Source: Bradyrhizobium japonicum USDA 6
GTDB lineage: Bacteria; Pseudomonadota; Alphaproteobacteria; Rhizobiales; Xanthobacteraceae
Reading direction: 5' to 3'
NCBI RefSeq assembly: GCF_000284375.1
Contig: NC_017249.1
Location: 1,116,001-1,180,000 of the forward strand
DNA: 64,000 nt
The position numbers were made by a program, and so were the translations under genes. The notes beneath the pieces are model-generated. The model did no database searches, was not told the origin of the DNA, and saw nothing but the letters and a program-made list of their open reading frames with translations. Shown piece after piece: positions 17,726 through 26,937 of this stretch; position 1 is the stretch's first letter; each line of letters begins with the position of its first letter.

Positions 17726-17848
17726 CTCCCTCCCCCGCTTGCGGGGGAGGGCAGGGGAGAGGGTGTCTCCGCAACGGGACAATCCCCCAGAGGAGAGAGC
17801 CCCCACCCGGCGCTTCGCGCCGACCTCCCCCGCAAGCGGGGGAGGTGC
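17726..17848. repeat. Palindromic intergenic repeat, family D copy 1
   Basis: CTCCCCCGCTTGCGGGGGAG and CTCCCCCGCAAGCGGGGGAG hairpins sit at each end, with GGGAGAGGGTG and GCTTCGCGC blocks between. Related arrays lie at 20802-20906, 22912-23076, 36055-36240 and 44813-44945. Downstream of the ugpB-like stop, it could also terminate transcription. Confidence 0.8.
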
Positions 17849-17904
17849 ACCGCCAGCTCGGTTCGCACTGAATCAATCAAGCTCGTATCGATGAGCGAGC
17901 CCGA

Positions 17905-18864
17905 ATGACCTCCGCTCCATTGCAGAAGTTACCGGCTTTCACCGACGCAAACAGCTTTCGCGCCTTTCGCTCCGATCCTCCGCGATGGCTGCCGATCGCG
18001 CTCGATATCGCACGCAGCCACGGTCTCGATACCAGTTCGCCGCACGTGTTTGCGACCGGCACCAATCTCGTTGTCAGCCTCGGCGAGAAGCTGATCCTGA
18101 AAATCTTCCCGCCGCAGCTCGGCGCGCAATTCGTCTCCGAGCGCGGGTCGCTGGCGCAGCTTGCCGGCCGCCTTCATCTGCCGATCCCGGAGATCGTCGC
18201 GGAGGGTGAGCGCGACGGCTGGCCCTACCTCGTCATCACGCGCCTTGCCGGCATGCTCGGCTCGGAGGTGTGGCCGCAACTGGCGGAAGATCAGAAAGAG
18301 CGCCTGCTGCGCCAGATCGGTGAGACCATCGCCGCCGTGCAGCACGCGCCGCTTGGTCCGCTGGCGGAGATCGAGCCGCGCTGGGATGCGTTCATGCGCG
18401 CCCAGATGCAGGGCTGCGAGGCGCGGCACACGCGCCTTGGCCTTGCGCCGAAATTCCTCGAAGGCCTCGACAATCTCCTGCGCGATGCCGCAAAACTGAT
18501 CCCGATGGATGCGCCGCCGGTGATCCTGGTCGGCGAATATATCCCCCAGAACTTCCTGCTCTCCTGTGACGACGGCAACTGGTCGCTCGCCGGCCTGTTC
18601 GACTTCGGCGACGTGCTTGCGGGATGGCGCGATTACGATCTGCTCGGCCCCAGCGCCTTCATGGCGGCGGGACGGCCGGGGAGGGTGCGCAGCCTGCTCG
18701 AGGGCTTTGGCTATGCGAAGCTGGATTTCGCACTGAGGCGCCGGCTGATGGCCCTGATGCTGCTGCACCGCGCCAGCGACCTCAACAGCCACGTCTGTAT
18801 CGAGGGCTGGCAGGACAGGGCGAACGATCTCGTCGAACTCCAGGATCTGATCTGGCCGGGCTGA
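17905..18864 (+). CDS. Aminoglycoside phosphotransferase (APH)-fold protein with altered catalytic loop
   Basis: A 319-residue protein of the APH/choline-kinase fold. The N lobe has the ATP-binding Lys (KLILKIF, Lys66), the hinge YLVITRLAG is present, and a DFG-like metal site occurs as LFDFGDVLAGWRDYD (Asp233). The usual HGDxHxxN catalytic loop is VGEYIPQNFLL (residues 209-219), so the catalytic Asp position is Glu211 while Asn216 is kept. It may be a small-molecule kinase of a GEY subgroup or a non-catalytic protein. There is no evidence for drug resistance. Confidence 0.8.
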   Translation: MTSAPLQKLPAFTDANSFRAFRSDPPRWLPIALDIARSHGLDTSSPHVFATGTNLVVSLGEKLILKIFPPQLGAQFVSERGSLAQLAGRLHLPIPEIVAEGERDGWPYLVITRLAGMLGSEVWPQLAEDQKERLLRQIGETIAAVQHAPLGPLAEIEPRWDAFMRAQMQGCEARHTRLGLAPKFLEGLDNLLRDAAKLIPMDAPPVILVGEYIPQNFLLSCDDGNWSLAGLFDFGDVLAGWRDYDLLGPSAFMAAGRPGRVRSLLEGFGYAKLDFALRRRLMALMLLHRASDLNSHVCIEGWQDRANDLVELQDLIWPG

Positions 18865-18945
18865 ACCGGCCGGAGCGCATGCGACGGCCTGCTCAATCCG
18901 GTGGCGCTCAATCTTTCAGCCTATTTTTGGAGCATAATCGCATCT

Positions 18946-18955
18946 TTGTATGCAA
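18946..18955. promoter_or_regulatory. Imperfect GntR-type half-palindrome (TTGTATGCAA)
   Basis: TTGTATGCAA differs at one position from a TTGTATACAA-type FadR-subfamily operator. It lies about 100 bp upstream of the sigma-54 promoter of the ABC/amidase operon. A better copy stands at the atzF promoter (29640-29653). Confidence 0.3.
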
Positions 18956-19051
18956 TTTACCGGCCTGTCCAAAGCGCGACCAATCGCCGAAGTATTAAAA
19001 ATATGATTATAAATCAGTGTCTTATTTGGAAATCAGGATACCATTAAGCGC

Positions 19052-19066
19052 TGGCACGAACCTTGC
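19052..19066 (+). promoter_or_regulatory. Sigma-54 (RpoN) promoter of the ABC transporter/atzGEH operon
   Basis: TGGCACGAACCTTGC matches the -24/-12 consensus TGGCACG-N4-TTGC exactly, with correct spacing. Transcription would begin near 19078, about 30 bp before the start codon at 19110. The 18865-19050 stretch upstream is unusually AT-rich for this genome, suitable for activator binding; a clear NtrC site was not identified by eye. Confidence 0.8.
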
Positions 19067-19109
19067 GAATCCCTGTTCCAACCAGAAACTTTTGCGTTGG
19101 AGCAATTTC

Positions 19110-20732
19110 ATGAAGCGCCGCGATTTTCTCAAGTCCGTGTCCGGATTGGCCGCAGGCGCGGCGCTTCCGGCGATGCCACAGGTCATCTCCACCGCCTATG
19201 CCGATGCGCGGTCGGAGACGCTGCTGATCGTCTCGGAAGGCGGCCCGAACAATCTCGACATCCACGGCGTCGGCACCAACGTGCCCGGCTATGAAGTGTC
19301 CTGGAATTGCTACGACCGTCTGATCAGCCACGAGATGAAGACCGGCCCCGGCGGCGTGCCCTATTACGACCGCGACAAGTTCAAGGGCGAGCTCGCCGAG
19401 GACATGAAGATCGACGATATGTCGGTCACCTTCAAGCTGCGCAAGAACGCCAAATTCCACGACGGCACGCCCGTCACCGCGAAGGACGTGAAGTGGTCGC
19501 TCGACCGCGCCGTCAGCGTCGGCGGCTTCCCGACCTTCCAGATGAGCGCGGGCTCGCTGACCAAGCCGGAGCAGTTCGTCGTGATCGACGACTACACCGT
19601 GCGCGTCGACTTCCTGAAGAAGGACAGGCTGACGATCCCCGATCTCGCAGTCATCGTGCCCTGCATCGTCAATTCCGAGCTGGTGAAGAAGAACGCCAGC
19701 GAGAAGGACCCCTGGGGTCTCGAATTCACCAAGCAGCAGACCGCGGGCTCCGGCGCCTACAAGGTGACGAAGTGGACCGCCGGCACCGAAGTCATCATGG
19801 AGCGCAACGAGGATTGGGTCTGCGGTCCGCTGCCGAAGATCAAGCGCGTGATCTGGCGCATGGTGCCGCAGGCCGGCAACCGCCGCGCGCTGCTGGAGCG
19901 CGGCGACGCCGACATCTCCTACGAACTCCCGAACAAGGATTTCCAGGAGATGAAGGCGAACGGCAAGCTCAACGTCGTGTCGCTGCCGTTCTCCAACGGC
20001 ATCCAGTATATCGGCATGAACGTCACCAAGCCGCCGTTCGACAACCCGAAGGTCCGCCAGGCGGTCGCCTATGCGCTGCCCTATCAGAAGATCATCGACG
20101 CGGTGATGTTCGGCCTCGCCAACCCGATGTTCGGCGCGCCGAAGGACAAGCCGACCGAAGTCGCCTGGCCGCAGCCGCACAAATACAACACCGACATCGA
20201 GAAGGCGAAGGCGCTGATGGCGGAGGCAGGCCTCGCCAGCGGCTTCGAAACCACGATCTCGTTCGACCTGAATTTTGCCGGCGTCAACGAGCCGCTCTGC
20301 GTGCTGGTGCAGGAGTCTCTGGCGCAGATCGGCATCAAGACTACCATCAACAAGGTGCCCGGCGCCAACTGGCGCACCGAGCTGAACAAGAAGGAGATGC
20401 CGCTCTTCACCAACGTGTTCTCGGGCTGGCTCGATTACCCCGAGTACTTCTTCTACTGGTGCTATCACGGCAACAATTCCGTCTTCAACACCATGAGCTA
20501 CAAGTCGGCGGAGATGGACAAGCTGATCGACGGCGCCCGCACGGCAGCCGCCACCGGCGACACCGCGACCTACGATGCCGACGTGAAGGGCTTCGTCGAT
20601 CTCGCTTTCACCGAGATCCCGCGCATCCCGCTGTACCAGCCCTTCGTCAACGTCGCGATGCAGAAGAACATCAGCGGCTACCAATACTGGTTCCACCGCC
20701 GCCTGGATTACCGCGCGCTGGCGAAGGGGTGA
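19110..20732 (+). CDS. Peptide/nickel-type ABC transporter substrate-binding protein, Tat-exported
   Basis: A 540-residue SBP family-5 protein. The start MKRRDFLKSVSGLAAGA at 19110 has TTGGAGC upstream and gives a twin-arginine signal (RRDFLK) ending near ISTAYA. Family features include TFKLRKNAKFHDGTPVTAKDV, FDNPKVRQAVAYALPYQKII and a C-terminal Trp/Tyr-rich end. It captures a substrate in the periplasm for the following DppB/DppC-like permeases. Gene context (AtzG/E/H-like enzymes and a sigma-54 promoter) suggests an amide or ureido nitrogen compound rather than peptides. Confidence 0.92.
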   Translation: MKRRDFLKSVSGLAAGAALPAMPQVISTAYADARSETLLIVSEGGPNNLDIHGVGTNVPGYEVSWNCYDRLISHEMKTGPGGVPYYDRDKFKGELAEDMKIDDMSVTFKLRKNAKFHDGTPVTAKDVKWSLDRAVSVGGFPTFQMSAGSLTKPEQFVVIDDYTVRVDFLKKDRLTIPDLAVIVPCIVNSELVKKNASEKDPWGLEFTKQQTAGSGAYKVTKWTAGTEVIMERNEDWVCGPLPKIKRVIWRMVPQAGNRRALLERGDADISYELPNKDFQEMKANGKLNVVSLPFSNGIQYIGMNVTKPPFDNPKVRQAVAYALPYQKIIDAVMFGLANPMFGAPKDKPTEVAWPQPHKYNTDIEKAKALMAEAGLASGFETTISFDLNFAGVNEPLCVLVQESLAQIGIKTTINKVPGANWRTELNKKEMPLFTNVFSGWLDYPEYFFYWCYHGNNSVFNTMSYKSAEMDKLIDGARTAAATGDTATYDADVKGFVDLAFTEIPRIPLYQPFVNVAMQKNISGYQYWFHRRLDYRALAKG

Positions 20733-20801
20733 GCGGTCATGGCGCGCGACTTGGCCGCGACGCTAGCTGTATTTCGGAGTGAGGCGGGCACCGGCCTCTC
20801 G

Positions 20802-20906
20802 CTCCCTCCCCCTTGCGGGGGAGGGCCGGGGAGAGGGGTAGCCACGAACTCAGATCTCTCCCAGGGCCATCCCTCTCCCTAACCCTCCCCCGCAAGGGCG
20901 GAGGGG
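20802..20906. repeat. Palindromic repeat, family D copy 2, inside the ABC operon
   Basis: CTCCCCCTTGCGGGGGAG and CCCTCCCCCGCAAGGGCGGAGGG hairpins lie between the binding-protein gene and the permease gene. Such a structure could stabilise the 5' message and give excess binding protein. Confidence 0.8.
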
Positions 20907-20964
20907 ACGCAGCGGAGCAAGTGGCGCGATCTCATTTCGAAGCAAAGCGCGAGAGGGCATCATT

Positions 20965-21978
20965 ATGCTGACCATGATCGGCAAGCGCCTGATGTTCGCG
21001 ATTCCCTCGCTGATCGGGGTCGTCATTGTCACCTTCCTGCTGACGCGCGCGTTGCCCGGCGATCCCGCCGCCTACTTCGCCGGTCCCGCAGCGACCAAGG
21101 AAGCCGTCGAGCAGATCCGCAAGAAGCTCGGCCTCGACAGGCCGCTGATCGAGCAGTTTTTCCGCTACACCAACGACCTCGCACACGGTGATTTCGGCAA
21201 CTCGCTCACCACGGGACAGCCGGTCGCGACCGAAATCCGCAACCGCCTGCCGGCCTCCGCCGAACTCACGCTGCTCGGCCTCATCGTTTCGATCGTGATC
21301 GCGATCCCGCTCGGCGTGCTGGCGGCGACGCGGCCGGGATCATGGGTGGATCATCTCTGTCGGGTCACGACGACGGCCGGCGTGTCGCTGCCCGTGTTCT
21401 TCACCGGCCTCGTGCTGGTCTATGTCTTCTATTTCCGGCTCGGCTGGTCGCCGGCGCCGCTCGGCCGCCTCGATGTGTTCTACAGCGCGCCGCCGACGGT
21501 GACCGGCTTCTACCTGATCGACACCCTGATTGCGCGCGACTTCGAGGCGTTCCGCTCTGCGCTGAGCCAGCTCATCCTGCCGGCGACGACGCTCGCGATC
21601 TTCTCGCTGGCGCCGATCGCGCGCATGACGCGCGCCTCGATGCTGGCGGTGCTGTCGTCGGAGTTCGTCCGCACTGCCCGCGCCAGCGGCCTGTCGCCGA
21701 CAACGGTCATCGTCACCTACGCGTTCCGCAATGCGATGCTGCCCGTGATCACCACGCTCAGCATGGTGTTCTCGTTCCTGCTCGGCGCCAACGTGCTGGT
21801 GGAAAAAGTGTTCGCCTGGCCAGGCATCGGCTCCTACGCGGTGGAAGCGCTGATCTCGTCCGACTTCGCGCCGGTGCAAGGTTTTGTGCTGACCATGGCG
21901 GTGATGTACGTGCTTTTGAATCTCGTGATCGACATTCTCTATGGCGTGATCGATCCGCGTGTCAGGTTGGAGGGCTAA
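20965..21978 (+). CDS. ABC transporter permease, DppB family
   Basis: A 337-residue inner-membrane permease with about six helices. The N-terminal RLMFAIPSLIGVVIVTFLLTRALPGDPA is the DppB/OppB signature. The EAA-type loop that contacts the ATPase is ASGLSPTTVIVTYAFRNAMLPVITTL. It pairs with the DppC-like gene 3 bp downstream. It is separated from the binding-protein gene by 232 bp containing a palindromic repeat. Confidence 0.92.
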   Translation: MLTMIGKRLMFAIPSLIGVVIVTFLLTRALPGDPAAYFAGPAATKEAVEQIRKKLGLDRPLIEQFFRYTNDLAHGDFGNSLTTGQPVATEIRNRLPASAELTLLGLIVSIVIAIPLGVLAATRPGSWVDHLCRVTTTAGVSLPVFFTGLVLVYVFYFRLGWSPAPLGRLDVFYSAPPTVTGFYLIDTLIARDFEAFRSALSQLILPATTLAIFSLAPIARMTRASMLAVLSSEFVRTARASGLSPTTVIVTYAFRNAMLPVITTLSMVFSFLLGANVLVEKVFAWPGIGSYAVEALISSDFAPVQGFVLTMAVMYVLLNLVIDILYGVIDPRVRLEG

Positions 21979-21981
21979 ATC

Positions 21982-22881
21982 ATGAGCTCCGTTGCGCCTG
22001 CTGTCGAACCCGTGGGTCCCGCGCGGACATCAGGGCTGGTCGCGATCCTCGAACAGACCCGCTACGTTCTCGGCGAGAACAAGGTCACGGGCTTCGCCTT
22101 CGCGCTGCTGATCGTGATCCTCATCGCGGCGATCTTCGGCCCCTACGTGGTGCCGTATGATCCGCTCGCTTCCGATACCGCGGCAGCGCTGAAGCCGCCG
22201 TCGATGGCGCACTGGTTCGGTACCGATCAGCTCGGCCGCGACATTTTTAGCCGCGTCATCGTGGCGACGCGGCTCGATACGTTCATCGCCGTCGCCTCCG
22301 TCGTGCTGGTGTTCCTGATGGGCGGCCTTGCCGGCATCGCGGCCGGCTATTTCGGCGGCTGGACCGACCGCATCGTCGGCCGCATCGCCGACACCATCAT
22401 GGCGTTCCCGCTGTTCGTGCTGGCGATGGGCATCGTCGCCGCCCTCGGCAACACCGTGCAGAACATCATCCTGGCCACGGCCATCGTGAACTTCCCGCTC
22501 TACGCCCGCGTCGCGCGCGCCGAAGCCAATGTCCGCCGCAATGCCGGCTTCGTTCAGGCCGCGCGGCTCTCCGGCAACGGCGAATTCCGCATCCTGCTGG
22601 TGCATATCTTGCCGAACATCATGCCGATCATGATCGTGCAGATGTCGCTGACCATGGGCTACGCCATCCTCAATGCCGCGGGCCTCTCCTTCATCGGTCT
22701 CGGCGTTCGTCCGCCGACCGCCGAATGGGGCATCATGGTCGCGGAAGGCGCGGGCTTCATGGTGTCGGGCGAATGGTGGATCGCGCTATTCCCGGGCCTC
22801 GCTCTGATGATCGCCGTGTTCTGCTTCAACCTCCTCGGCGACGGCCTCCGCGACATCGTCGACCCGCAGCGGAGGACGTGA
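21982..22881 (+). CDS. ABC transporter permease, DppC family
   Basis: A 299-residue permease with a cytoplasmic N-terminus, then about six helices. DppC marks are YDPLASDTAAALKPPSMAHWFGTDQLGRDIFSRV and the coupling loop ARLSGNGEFRILLVHILPNIMPIMI. It begins 3 bp after the dppB-like stop, so the two are co-translated. Together they form the membrane channel for the 19110 binding protein. Confidence 0.92.
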   Translation: MSSVAPAVEPVGPARTSGLVAILEQTRYVLGENKVTGFAFALLIVILIAAIFGPYVVPYDPLASDTAAALKPPSMAHWFGTDQLGRDIFSRVIVATRLDTFIAVASVVLVFLMGGLAGIAAGYFGGWTDRIVGRIADTIMAFPLFVLAMGIVAALGNTVQNIILATAIVNFPLYARVARAEANVRRNAGFVQAARLSGNGEFRILLVHILPNIMPIMIVQMSLTMGYAILNAAGLSFIGLGVRPPTAEWGIMVAEGAGFMVSGEWWIALFPGLALMIAVFCFNLLGDGLRDIVDPQRRT

Positions 22882-22911
22882 TGATTGAGCTTAGACCGAG
22901 CGTCTTGCTTC

Positions 22912-23076
22912 GCCTCTCCCCGCGTGCGGGGAGAGGCCGGGCCGCGTTAGCGGACCGGGTGAGGGGGGCTCTCCGCGAACTCCTCTGGCAATCGTCTGCG
23001 TGGATAGAAGCCCCTCACCCCAACCCTCTCAGCGCGAGCGAAGCTCGTCGCGCCCCCGTAAGAACGGGGAGAGGCA
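22912..23076. repeat. Palindromic repeat array, family D copy 3, inside the ABC operon
   Basis: Contains CTCTCCCCGCGTGCGGGGAGAG, an inner GGTGAGGGG...CCCCTCACC pair, and a degenerate closing arm ACGGGGAGAGG. It fills most of the 310-bp gap between the permease and ATPase genes. No protein gene is evident there. Confidence 0.8.
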
Positions 23077-23191
23077 GCGAGAGGCCGGTGCCCGCCTCAC
23101 CCGCAAATTACCGCCAGAAATTCTTCAATGAATCCAGCCCCGTTCTACTGTGCATGGGGTTGTTTTCGACATTTTTGATCGGGAGGCCTTC

Positions 23192-24928
23192 ATGACCGCC
23201 CAGCCCCTGCTCGACGTCCAGGACCTCACGGTCGAATTCTCCACCCGCCGCGGCATCGTCAAGGCCGTGCAGCACGTCAACATCTCCGTCGCCAAGGGCG
23301 AGACGCTCGCCATCGTCGGCGAGTCCGGCTCGGGCAAGTCGGTGACGTCCTATGCGGTGATGCGCATCCTCGATCGCGCCGGGCGGATCGCCGAGGGCTC
23401 GGTGATGTTTTCCGGCATCGACGTGAAGGCCGCCACCGAAGACCAGATGCGCGATCTGCGCGGCCGCGAAGTCTCGATGATTTTTCAGAACCCGCGCGCG
23501 GCACTCAATCCGATCCGGAAGGTGGGCGACCAGATCGAGGACGTGCTGCGCACCCATGTGCAGCAGGCGATGGTTTCGGACCACGGAGAAAAGGCGATCG
23601 AGGCGCTGGAGCAGGTCAAGATCGCCCGCCCCCGCGAGCGCTACCACGCCTATCCGTTCGAGCTGTCAGGCGGCATGTGCCAGCGCGTCGTCATCGCGCT
23701 CGCGCTCGCCTGCAATCCGCAGCTCCTGATCGCGGACGAGCCTACGACGGGTCTCGACGTCACCACCCAGAAAGCGGTGATGGACCTGATCGTCGAGCTG
23801 ACCAAGCGCAAGGCGATGTCGACCATCCTGATCACGCACGACCTCGGTCTCGCCGCCGCCTATTGCGACCGCGTCGTGGTGATGGAGAAGGGCCGCGTGG
23901 TCGAGACCGCGAAAGCCGCCGACATCTTCGCCAACCCGCAGCACCCCTACACCAAGAAGTTGATGCGCGCGACACCGCGACTTGGGGTATCGCTGCGCGA
24001 TCTGCTGCCGGAAGAAGAGGGGGCAACCTCATCTGCATCCGTTGCCGCCGCGCCTGACCAGCACACTTCTCAAAGCGAAGGGAAGAGCGACCAGCCTCTC
24101 CTCCTCATCGAAAAGCTCGTCAAGGAATACCCCCGCCAGGGCGCCACGGCCACGCTCGGAAAACTGTTCGGCCGCAAGCCTCCTGTGGAGCCGGACGTCT
24201 TCCGCGCCGTCGACGGCATCAGCCTCTCCATCGGCCATGGCGAGAGCGTCGGCCTGGTCGGCGAATCCGGCTGCGGCAAATCGACCACGTCGATGATGGT
24301 GATGCGCCTCTTGGACCAGACCGCGGGCCTGATCCGGTTCGACGGCGAGGATATCGGCGCCATCGCGCCTGCCTCCTTCGCCCGGCTGCCGCAGCGCAGC
24401 CGCATCCAGATGGTGTTCCAGGACCCGACCGACAGCCTCAACCCGCGTTTCACCGCCGCCCGCGCCATCGCCGACCCCATCATGCAGCTCGGCGACATCA
24501 GGGGCCGCGATGCGTTGCGAGCCCGCTGCGAGGAGCTTGCGACCATGGTCGGGCTGCCGCACAATCTGCTGGATCGGTTTCCGCACCAGCTGTCCGGCGG
24601 CCAGAAGGCCCGCGTCGGCATCGCGCGCGCGATTGCCCTGCACCCGAAACTCGTCATCCTGGACGAGCCAACCGCGGCGCTGGACGTCTCGGTCCAGGCC
24701 GTGGTCCTCAATCTGCTTCAGGACCTGAAAGCGCGCCTAGGTATGAGTTACCTGTTCGTCTCGCATGATTTGAACGTAGTGCGCTTGTTGTGCGATCGTG
24801 TCATTGTCATGCGGACAGGTCGAATCGTCGAAGAGGGCTCTTCCGAAAAGGTCCTCAGCGACCCGCAGGACGACTACACCAAGGAGCTGCTGACGGCGAT
24901 CCCGCATCCGCCGTTGCCGGTTCACTGA
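23192..24928 (+). CDS. ABC transporter ATP-binding protein, fused DppD-DppF type
   Basis: A 578-residue protein with two complete nucleotide-binding domains in tandem. NBD1 has [25 protein letters not shown] and [15 protein letters not shown]2 (from about residue 300) has [25 protein letters not shown] and [12 protein letters not shown]. The start at ATG 23192 ([12 protein letters not shown]) follows GGGAGG. It energises the DppB/C-like permeases; the fusion replaces the usual two subunits. Confidence 0.93.
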   Translation: MTAQPLLDVQDLTVEFSTRRGIVKAVQHVNISVAKGETLAIVGESGSGKSVTSYAVMRILDRAGRIAEGSVMFSGIDVKAATEDQMRDLRGREVSMIFQNPRAALNPIRKVGDQIEDVLRTHVQQAMVSDHGEKAIEALEQVKIARPRERYHAYPFELSGGMCQRVVIALALACNPQLLIADEPTTGLDVTTQKAVMDLIVELTKRKAMSTILITHDLGLAAAYCDRVVVMEKGRVVETAKAADIFANPQHPYTKKLMRATPRLGVSLRDLLPEEEGATSSASVAAAPDQHTSQSEGKSDQPLLLIEKLVKEYPRQGATATLGKLFGRKPPVEPDVFRAVDGISLSIGHGESVGLVGESGCGKSTTSMMVMRLLDQTAGLIRFDGEDIGAIAPASFARLPQRSRIQMVFQDPTDSLNPRFTAARAIADPIMQLGDIRGRDALRARCEELATMVGLPHNLLDRFPHQLSGGQKARVGIARAIALHPKLVILDEPTAALDVSVQAVVLNLLQDLKARLGMSYLFVSHDLNVVRLLCDRVIVMRTGRIVEEGSSEKVLSDPQDDYTKELLTAIPHPPLPVH

Positions 24929-24947
24929 GAGATTGTTTGGGAGCGTG

Positions 24948-25127
24948 ATGGCCGAGCCGCTGGACGACTATATCGACGCCGTATCGAAAGCGCTGGCACT
25001 GCCGATCGAGGAGGCCTGGAGGCCGGCGGTGCGCGCTAATCTCGAAGTCTCGCTCCGGCTTGGCCGACTGGTCGACGAATTCGCGCTGCCGGACGAGACC
25101 GAGCCGGCGCCGATCTTCACGATCTGA
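24948..25127 (+). CDS. atzG: AtzG-like small subunit (DUF4089)
   Basis: A 59-residue acidic helical protein (start ATG 24948, MAEPLDDYIDAVSKALAL, after GGGAGCG). Its length, the pattern LPIEEAWRPAVRANLEVSLRLGRLVDEF and the position 6 bp before an AtzE-like amidase match the DUF4089/AtzG family. In Pseudomonas sp. ADP, AtzG forms a complex with AtzE that resembles the GatC-GatA pair and is needed for 1-carboxybiuret hydrolysis. By analogy it should stabilise the amidase encoded next. Assignment is by context plus family pattern. Confidence 0.8.
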   Translation: MAEPLDDYIDAVSKALALPIEEAWRPAVRANLEVSLRLGRLVDEFALPDETEPAPIFTI

Positions 25128-25133
25128 CCCGCC

Positions 25134-26528
25134 ATGACCACCAAGCCAGAAATGACGGCTGCGGACATCGCCAGGGCTGTGGCCGGCGGCAAGATGTCGG
25201 CACTCGATGCCACCGAAGCAGCGCTTGCGCGCATCAAGCAGCACGATGGTGTCCTCAATTCCTTCACCGACGTCACCGCCGAGCGCGCCCGTGCGAAGGC
25301 GCGTGCGATCGATGCCGACATTGCTGCCGGCAAGGAGGTCGGCCCGCTCGCCGGTGTTCCCTTCGCGGTGAAGAACCTGTTCGACGTCGCGGGGCTTCCG
25401 ACGCGCGCGGGCTCGAAGATCAACCGTGACCTCGCGCCTGCCAAGCGCGACGCCACGCTGATCGAGCGGATGGAGGCCGCCGGCGCCGTGCTGGTCGGCG
25501 CGCTCAACATGGGCGAATACGCCTATGACTTCACCGGCGAGAACGTCCATGACGGTCCCTCGCGCAATCCGCATGACACGACCCGGATGACCGGCGGCTC
25601 CTCCGGCGGCTCGGGGAGCGCCGTCGGCGGCGCGCTGGTGCCGATCGCGCTCGGCTCGGACACCAATGGTTCGATCCGCGTGCCGTCCTCCTTCTGCGGC
25701 ATCTTCGGTTTGAAGCCGACCTATGGCCGGCTGTCGCGGGCGCGCTCGTTCCCGTTCGTCGCGAGCCTCGATCATCTCGGCCCGTTCGCGCGCTCGGCGG
25801 CCGATCTCGCGCTCGCCTATGACGCGATGCAAGGGGTGGATGCGGACGATGCCGCCTGCACCACGCGCGGCCTCGAGCCTACGCTGCCGCTGCTTGCCAA
25901 TCCGGTGTCGGACCTGCGCATCGCGATTGCCGGCGGGCACTTTCAGAAGAACGTGTTTCCCGAGGCCGTCGAAGCGGTGAGCCGCGTCGCCAAGGCGCTC
26001 GGCGCGACAAGGATCGTTGACGTGCCCGAAGCCTCGCGCGCCCGCGCGGCGGCCTATGTCATCACCACCACCGAAGGCGCCTCGCTGCATCTCGATCGAC
26101 TGCGCAAGCGCCCGAACGATTTCGATCCCGCCGTGCGCGACCGGCTGATCGCCGGCGCGATGGTGCCGGCGCCGCTGGTCGACCGCGCGCAAAAATTCCG
26201 CCGCTGGTATCGCGCGCAGCTCGCCGAGATATTCAAATCCGTCGACGTGCTGATTGCGCCGGCCACGCCCTGCACCGCGCCGAAGCTTGGCCAGGTGAAT
26301 TTCACGCTCGACGATGTCGAATTGCCGGTTCGCGCCAATATCGGCATCCACACCCAGCCGATCTCGTTCATCGGATTGCCGGTGGTCGCCGTGCCGGTGC
26401 CGCTCGAGCCGCTGCCGATCGGCGTTCAGATCATCGCCGCGCCCTGGCGCGAGGACATCGCGCTGCGCGTCGCGCACGCATTGGAGAAGATGGGCGTGGT
26501 ATCCGCGCCGTCGCCAAGGGGACTTTGA
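25134..26528 (+). CDS. atzE: AtzE-family amidohydrolase (amidase signature)
   Basis: A 464-residue amidase-signature enzyme. The Ser-cisSer-Lys triad is visible as Lys80 (PFAVKNLFD), Ser156 (MTGGSSGGS) and Ser180 (TNGSIRVP). The gene follows atzG and precedes atzH, an order shared with 1-carboxybiuret hydrolase (AtzE) and HpxY/oxalurate-related loci. It probably hydrolyses a small ureido amide and releases ammonia in the cytoplasm. The substrate could be a carboxybiuret, oxalurate or a related amide; an AtzE label is the closest family rather than a proven activity. Confidence 0.85.
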   Translation: MTTKPEMTAADIARAVAGGKMSALDATEAALARIKQHDGVLNSFTDVTAERARAKARAIDADIAAGKEVGPLAGVPFAVKNLFDVAGLPTRAGSKINRDLAPAKRDATLIERMEAAGAVLVGALNMGEYAYDFTGENVHDGPSRNPHDTTRMTGGSSGGSGSAVGGALVPIALGSDTNGSIRVPSSFCGIFGLKPTYGRLSRARSFPFVASLDHLGPFARSAADLALAYDAMQGVDADDAACTTRGLEPTLPLLANPVSDLRIAIAGGHFQKNVFPEAVEAVSRVAKALGATRIVDVPEASRARAAAYVITTTEGASLHLDRLRKRPNDFDPAVRDRLIAGAMVPAPLVDRAQKFRRWYRAQLAEIFKSVDVLIAPATPCTAPKLGQVNFTLDDVELPVRANIGIHTQPISFIGLPVVAVPVPLEPLPIGVQIIAAPWREDIALRVAHALEKMGVVSAPSPRGL

Positions 26529-26540
26529 GAGGAATTTAAA

Positions 26541-26933
26541 ATGGAGATCGATCTCCCCGAGGTGATCGCAGAAGTGAAGGCCGCATTCGAGCGCTATGAG
26601 CAAGCCCTGATCACCAACGACGTCGCCGTGCTCGGCGAACTCTTCCGCAACGATCCCCGCACGCTGCGCTACGGCATCGGCGAGAACCTCTACGGCTATG
26701 AGGCGATCTCCGGCTTCCGCGCCGGGCGCTCGCCGGTCGGCCTCAACCGCCGCACCGCGAAGACCGTGATCACCAGCTATGGCCGCGACACGGCCGTGGC
26801 CTCCACCCTGTTCTACCGCGACACGGCTCCCGGCAAGGTCGGCCGGCAGATGCAGACCTGGATTCGCTTCCCGGAGGGCTGGCGCGTCGTCGCCGCCCAT
26901 GTCAGCATCATCGACGAGTCGAAAGAGACCTGA
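26541..26933 (+). CDS. atzH: AtzH/HpxZ-family protein (SnoaL-like, DUF3225)
   Basis: A 130-residue protein of the NTF2/SnoaL fold: the N-terminal helix [28 protein letters not shown], then [22 protein letters not shown] and [20 protein letters not shown] are the AtzH/HpxZ pattern. AtzH was shown in Pseudomonas sp. ADP to be a decarboxylating hydrolase acting on 1,3-dicarboxyurea; HpxZ is linked to oxalurate use. It lies 12 bp after the amidase gene, in the same operon. Confidence 0.85.
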   Translation: MEIDLPEVIAEVKAAFERYEQALITNDVAVLGELFRNDPRTLRYGIGENLYGYEAISGFRAGRSPVGLNRRTAKTVITSYGRDTAVASTLFYRDTAPGKVGRQMQTWIRFPEGWRVVAAHVSIIDESKET

Positions 26934-26937
26934 CCGT

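Noticed and set aside
17905..18864. Aminoglycoside resistance gene
   Set aside because: Only the general APH fold is present, and the catalytic loop is altered; nothing supports antibiotic modification.
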